Assembly: GCA_963789495.1 (NCBI GenBank) | Contig: CAWBLP010000004.1 | Span: 62,001-126,000, forward strand | Length of the DNA: 64,000 nucleotides | Direction of reading: 5' to 3' | From: CAWBLP01 sp963789495 | Lineage (GTDB): Bacteria > Pseudomonadota > Alphaproteobacteria > Acetobacterales > Acetobacteraceae | Shown here: positions 60,283 to 64,000 of the stretch, in pieces | Layout: each line of letters begins with the position of its first letter | Numbering within the stretch: the stretch's first letter is position 1 | The notes under the pieces: model-generated | The model's input: only the letters and a program-made list of their open reading frames with translations | The model's database searches: none | What the model was told of the DNA's origin: nothing | Made by a program: the position numbers and the translations under genes

Positions 60283-60311
60283 TTGCCGGGTTTCTGCCCT
60301 GCCCCTATAGC
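60283..60311 (+). promoter_or_regulatory. Candidate sigma-70-type promoter of tkt
   Basis: TTGCCG (60283-60288) and TATAGC (60306-60311) are 17 bases apart, each matching four of six consensus bases. They sit directly before the GGAG ribosome site (60321-60324) of tkt, implying a very short leader. No experimental support exists. Confidence 0.35.
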
Positions 60312-60329
60312 GCGGACTGAGGAGAAACC

Positions 60330-62372
60330 ATGGCCGCCACCGCTGAACTCGCCGCCGACAACCCGATCCTCGCCAGGCAGGCGGAGATCCTGGCCCGCCC
60401 GATGACGCCGGAGCGCCGCATGGCAGACGCCATCCGCGCCTTGGCGATCGATGCCACCGAGACGTCGAAGTCCGGCCATCCCGGCCTTCCGATGGGCATG
60501 GCCGACGTCGCGACCACGCTGTGGGGCCGGTTCCACAAATTCGACGCCGCCGATCCGCGCTGGCCGGACCGCGACCGGTTCGTGCTCTCGGCCGGCCACG
60601 GCTCTATGCTGCTGTATGCGCTGATCCATTTGACCGGCCATGCCGGCATGACGATCGAGGACATCCGCAACTTCCGCCAGCTGCATTCGCCGGCCGCCGG
60701 CCATCCGGAATTCGGCGAGCATCCCGCCATCGAGACCACTACCGGCCCACTCGGCCAGGGTCTGGCCACCGCGGTCGGCATGGCACTCGCCGAACGCATG
60801 ATGGCGGCGCGTTTCGGTAAGTCGCTGGTCGACCACCGTACCTGGGTGATCGCCTCCGACGGCGACATGATGGAGGGCATCAGTCACGAGGCTGGCGCGC
60901 TGGCTGGGCATCTCTGCCTAAACAAGCTGGCGGTACTGTACGATGACAACCACGTGTCGATCGACGGCGACACCGCGCTGTCGTTCTCTGATGACGTGTT
61001 GAAGCGCTTCTCCGCCTATGGCTGGGCAACCAAGCGGGTAGACGGACACGACCCTCAGCAGGTCGCGGCGGCATTGTCCTTCGCGACGCGGTCTAAGAAG
61101 CCGACCATCATCGCCTGCAGCACGATCATCGGCCTGGGCGCCCCCAGGAAAGCCGGCACCGCCGCAGTCCATGGCAGCCCGCTAGGCAGTGAGGAAGCCG
61201 CCGGCGCCAAGTCTGCGCTGGGCTGGCATGAGCCGCCATTCAGCGTGCCGGACGACCTGGTGCAGCGCTGGCATGCCGTTGGCACCCGCGGTGCCACGTC
61301 CCGTCGCGCCTGGCTCAAGCGCCTGGCCCGCCACAGCATGCGCGCCGAGTTCGAACGCGCGATCGCTGGACGGCTGCCGGAGAACTGGCACGAGGCTGTC
61401 GCGGCCCTGAAGCAAAGCTTTGCCGAAGAGAAACCGAAGCTGGCCACCCGCCAATCCAGCCAGAAATGCCTCGAGGCGCTGATCCCCGCCACGCCCGACT
61501 TGGTCGGCGGATCGGCCGACCTCACCGGCTCCAACCTCACCTTCGTGAAGGGCATGGGGTCGGTTTCCGCGGGCAACTACGCTGGCCGCTACATCCATTT
61601 CGGCGTGCGCGAGCACGGCATGTGCGCTGCCGCCAATGGCATGGCGCTGCATGGGGGGCTGATCCCCTATACCGGCACGTTCTTCGTGTTCAGCGACTAC
61701 ATGCGACCAGCTATCCGCATGGGCGCGATCATGCGTCAGCGCGTTATCCATGTGCTGACCCATGATTCCATCGGCCTCGGCGAGGATGGGCCAACCCATC
61801 AGCCGGTGGAGCATCTGGCCAGCCTGCGCGCCATGCCGAACCTGCATGTCTACCGCCCGGCGGATGCTATCGAGACGGCGGAATGCTGGGAGCTGGCGAT
61901 CCGTCGTACCGACGGTCCCAGCCTGCTGGTGTTGACCCGTCAATCCCTGCCGGCGCTGCGCACCGATACGGCAGAGAACCGCTCGGCCCGCGGCGGCTAT
62001 GTGCTGGCCGAGGCCGAAGGGGCACGCCAGGCGACGTTGATCGCCACCGGCTCCGAAGTGGCTATCGCGATGGCGGCGCGGGACAAGCTGGCCAGCGCGG
62101 GCATTGCGGTCGCCGTCGTCTCGCTGCCCGGCTGGAAACAGTTCGAGCAGCAGGATGCCGCCTATCGCGCCGAAGTGTTGGGGGGCGGACCCAGGTTCGG
62201 CATCGAGGCGGGCTGCGATTTCGGCTGGGACAAATGGCTTGGGCCGGAGGGCTGCTTCATCGGCATGCCCGGCTTTGGTGCCTCAGGCAATTATGATGAC
62301 CTGTACAAACATTTTGGCATCACGCCGGAGGCTATCATGGCAGCGGTGCGCAAGCGCCTGGGTCAGGCCTGA
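60330..62372 (+). CDS. tkt: Transketolase
   Basis: The 680-residue protein has the thiamine diphosphate enzyme features: SGHPGLPMGMADVATTLW, SAGHGSMLLYALIHLTG, TTGPLGQGLATAVGMALAE, and the GDG-type ThDP motif SDGDMMEGISHEAGALAGHL with DDNHVSIDGDT. The C-terminal half has YIHFGVREHGM, LTHDSIGLGEDGPTHQPVEHL and LATGSE-like IATGSEVAIA. It links the pentose phosphate path and glycolysis. It stands ahead of gap and pgk, as in many alphaproteobacteria. Confidence 0.97.
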   Translation: MAATAELAADNPILARQAEILARPMTPERRMADAIRALAIDATETSKSGHPGLPMGMADVATTLWGRFHKFDAADPRWPDRDRFVLSAGHGSMLLYALIHLTGHAGMTIEDIRNFRQLHSPAAGHPEFGEHPAIETTTGPLGQGLATAVGMALAERMMAARFGKSLVDHRTWVIASDGDMMEGISHEAGALAGHLCLNKLAVLYDDNHVSIDGDTALSFSDDVLKRFSAYGWATKRVDGHDPQQVAAALSFATRSKKPTIIACSTIIGLGAPRKAGTAAVHGSPLGSEEAAGAKSALGWHEPPFSVPDDLVQRWHAVGTRGATSRRAWLKRLARHSMRAEFERAIAGRLPENWHEAVAALKQSFAEEKPKLATRQSSQKCLEALIPATPDLVGGSADLTGSNLTFVKGMGSVSAGNYAGRYIHFGVREHGMCAAANGMALHGGLIPYTGTFFVFSDYMRPAIRMGAIMRQRVIHVLTHDSIGLGEDGPTHQPVEHLASLRAMPNLHVYRPADAIETAECWELAIRRTDGPSLLVLTRQSLPALRTDTAENRSARGGYVLAEAEGARQATLIATGSEVAIAMAARDKLASAGIAVAVVSLPGWKQFEQQDAAYRAEVLGGGPRFGIEAGCDFGWDKWLGPEGCFIGMPGFGASGNYDDLYKHFGITPEAIMAAVRKRLGQA

Positions 62373-62545
62373 GCCGACCGGAAGCCACGGCGCAACCGCC
62401 TTGGCCTGGAACGTTCAGTCCGTGCCCGGTGGGTCTTGTGGGGTTGTCAGACCAGCACGGGCGAGTGAACGTTGATCCACGTCAAGGTTGGCTTAATCAG
62501 TTGGCGCCACAAGCGCCAGACCAGCAGCGAGAAAGGGCTACAGCC

Positions 62546-63559
62546 ATGGCAGTGAAAGTCGCCATCAACGGGTTCGGACGCATCGGGCGCTTGGTTTTGC
62601 GCGCCATCGTCGAGAGCGGGCGGGACGACGTCGTGCCGGTTGCGATCAACGACCTCGGCAGCGTCGAGGCGAACGCGCATCTGTTTGCGTATGACAGCGT
62701 GCATGGCCGCTTTCCCGGTCAATTGGAAATCTCCGGCGACACCATCACCGTTCGTCACAACGGCAAGGTCTATGGCCCGATCAAGGTTTCGGCCGAACGC
62801 GATCCGACCAAGGTGCCGTATTCCGGTGTCGATGTGGCGCTGGAGTGCACCGGCATTTTCACCAGCAAGGAGAAGGCCTCGGCCCTGTTGAGCGCCGGGG
62901 CTCGCAAGGTGCTGATTTCGGCGCCGGGCGATCAAGTGGATGCCACCATCGTCTACGGCGTGAATCACAAGATCCTCACCAAGGACATGACGGTGGTGTC
63001 CAACGCGTCCTGCACCACCAACTGCCTGGCACCGATGGCGAAGGTGCTGCACGACCGGTTCGGCATCCTGCGCGGCTACATGGTGACCATCCACGCCTAT
63101 ACCGGCGACCAGAACACGGTGGACACGCTGCACAAGGACCTGCATCGCGCCCGCGCCGCCGCGGTCTCCGCCATTCCAACCTCCACCGGCGCCGCGCGCG
63201 CGGTGGGCCTTGTGCTGCCGGAGCTGAAGGGCAAGCTGGACGGCACCGCGATCCGCATCCCGACGCCCAACGTATCCCTGGTTTCGCTCGACGTGAACCT
63301 GTCCAAGCAGGCGACCAAGGAGGAGATCAACGCGGCGATGCAGGATGCATCGAAGGGCGAGCTGAAGGGCATCCTGGACTACAACACCGCGCCGCTGGTC
63401 AGCGTGGACTTCAACCATTGCCCGGCGTCCTGCACCTTCGATGCGTCGCAGACCGCGGTGGTCGACGCGGCGCTCACCAGGGTGATGGGGTGGTACGACA
63501 ACGAGTGGGGCTTCTCCAACCGCATGTCGGATACCGCCGCTTTCTGGGGCAGCCTCTAG
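62546..63559 (+). CDS. gap: Glyceraldehyde-3-phosphate dehydrogenase, type I
   Basis: The 337-residue protein has VAINGFGRIGRLVLRA (NAD site), CTGIFTSKEKA, the catalytic SNASCTTNCLAP (Cys156), HAYTGDQNTVD with the partner His, RAAAVSAIPTSTGAA and WYDNEWGFSNRM. It oxidises glyceraldehyde 3-phosphate to 1,3-bisphosphoglycerate. ATG 62546 is the family-typical start. A 173-base gap separates it from tkt, and pgk follows after the repeat at 63580. Confidence 0.97.
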   Translation: MAVKVAINGFGRIGRLVLRAIVESGRDDVVPVAINDLGSVEANAHLFAYDSVHGRFPGQLEISGDTITVRHNGKVYGPIKVSAERDPTKVPYSGVDVALECTGIFTSKEKASALLSAGARKVLISAPGDQVDATIVYGVNHKILTKDMTVVSNASCTTNCLAPMAKVLHDRFGILRGYMVTIHAYTGDQNTVDTLHKDLHRARAAAVSAIPTSTGAARAVGLVLPELKGKLDGTAIRIPTPNVSLVSLDVNLSKQATKEEINAAMQDASKGELKGILDYNTAPLVSVDFNHCPASCTFDASQTAVVDAALTRVMGWYDNEWGFSNRMSDTAAFWGSL

Positions 63560-63579
63560 GCCCCAGCTTAGACTGCTCG

Positions 63580-63660
63580 CCCTCCCCCCCTTGCGGGAGT
63601 GGTAAGGGGGAGGAGGGAGCATACCGGACCCCTTCCCCGCCGTCCCGCAAGGGGAGGGGC
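63580..63660. repeat. Long imperfect inverted repeat between gap and pgk
   Basis: CCCTCCCCCCCTTGCGGGA (63580-63598) is mirrored by TCCCGCAAGGGGAGGGG (63643-63659). Between them another pair of GGGGGAGGAGGG and CCCCTTCCCC-type runs lies. The structure resembles the GC-rich intergenic palindromes scattered through alphaproteobacterial genomes; copy number could not be tested here. Confidence 0.65.
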
Positions 63661-63710
63661 AGCATAGCTGCATGTCGCGGCACGCTACCTCCGGCCAGGA
63701 AGACGAACAC

Positions 63711-64000
63711 ATGGCATTCCGCACCCTCGACAACGTGGACGTCGCCGGCAAGCGCGTCCTGCTGCGCGCCGACCTCAACGTGCCGGTGCGTAATGGCAAG
63801 ATCACCGACCTGACCCGGATCGAGCGCCTGTCCCCGACCATTCGCGAACTGGCCGGCAAGGGCGCCAGGGTGATCGTGTGCAGCCATTTCGATCGGCCGA
63901 AGGGCAAGCGGGTGCCGGAGATGTCGCTGGGTCCGATGGCGGCGGCGTTGGGTGAGGTGCTGGGCCAGCGGGTCCGCTTTGCTGAGGACTGCGTCGGCCT
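63711..64000 (+). CDS. pgk: Phosphoglycerate kinase, N-terminal part (3' end outside window)
   Basis: About 96 residues are present: FRTLDNVDVAGKRVLLRADLNVPVRNGKITD (quoted in parts: VLLRADLNVPV, DLTRIERLSPTI), and HFDRPKGKRVPEMSLGPMA, the PGK substrate-binding region. PGK forms ATP and 3-phosphoglycerate from 1,3-bisphosphoglycerate. CAGGAAG is eight bases before ATG 63711. The frame is open to the right edge. Confidence 0.95.
   Translation, partial: MAFRTLDNVDVAGKRVLLRADLNVPVRNGKITDLTRIERLSPTIRELAGKGARVIVCSHFDRPKGKRVPEMSLGPMAAALGEVLGQRVRFAEDCVG

Noticed and set aside
62447..63907. 486-codon minus-strand frame over gap
   Set aside because: Antisense to the clearly recognised gap gene; no motifs.
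1..64000. Search for tRNA, rRNA, insertion sequences and phage genes
   Set aside because: No cloverleaf-like intergenic sequence, transposase motif or integrase was recognised by eye; a dedicated scan could still find a weak case.

Overview
The window looks like part of an alphaproteobacterial chromosome, most likely Acetobacteraceae or another Rhodospirillales family. The support is high GC content, and gene orders typical of that class: lapA-pyrF-trpF; rph-rdgB; gpmI-envC-ctpA-polysaccharide deacetylase-rppH; hemE-hemH-hemJ-rho; and leuS-lptE-holA. The family assignment is inference from protein character and order. No tRNA, rRNA, CRISPR array, transposase or phage gene was recognised.

Layout. 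0-5 kb: end of a histidinol dehydrogenase-like gene, secB, a histidine phosphatase, a Tim44-like gene, an orphan lutA-like gene, then trpF, pyrF and lapA. 5-11 kb: rph-rdgB, protocatechuate ring cleavage genes pcaH-pcaG-pcaB, and an ArsB/NhaD-type permease. 11-14 kb: divergent TAXI-TRAP transporter genes. 14-20 kb: a cell-envelope and glycolysis operon running from gpmI to rppH. 20-27 kb: a GMC oxidoreductase, a sugar-type ABC transporter without an ATPase gene, a dihydroorotase and a flavodoxin-like protein. 27-32 kb: a three-gene nitrile hydratase-like enzyme with a split beta subunit, an SH3 protein, DsrE and ThiF/MoeB-type sulfur-transfer genes, and an LLM-class oxidoreductase. 32-36 kb: a 1386-residue autotransporter with a glycine-rich domain and tandem passenger repeats.

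36-46 kb looks replication-origin proximal. Rho, hemJ, hemH and hemE run leftward. A 292 bp gap with clustered TATCC motifs follows. The PPDK regulatory protein gene, leuS, lptE and holA then run rightward. The hemE/PPDK-regulator gap is where oriC lies in Caulobacter and Rickettsia, so it is proposed as oriC. A degenerate parS-like palindrome lies just after holA.

46-64 kb: an amidohydrolase, DUF4387 and AtuA-like group; a DapA-type aldolase, FucU and fuconolactonase group that could belong to deoxysugar catabolism; arfB; a cytochrome c; a TauE/SafE permease; an RlpA-like protein and a TTC38-like TPR protein. These are followed by an ATP-grasp/alpha-E fusion with two transglutaminase-like proteins (a predicted peptide-synthesis or modification system), then tkt, gap and the start of pgk.

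Seven single-base indels break six otherwise well-preserved genes (trpF, thiF/moeB, hemH, leuS, a dapA homologue and the TTC38-like gene). Several lie in short homopolymers and two affect normally essential genes. Sequencing or assembly error is therefore the simplest explanation, and these genes should be read as probably intact in the organism until the reads are checked.
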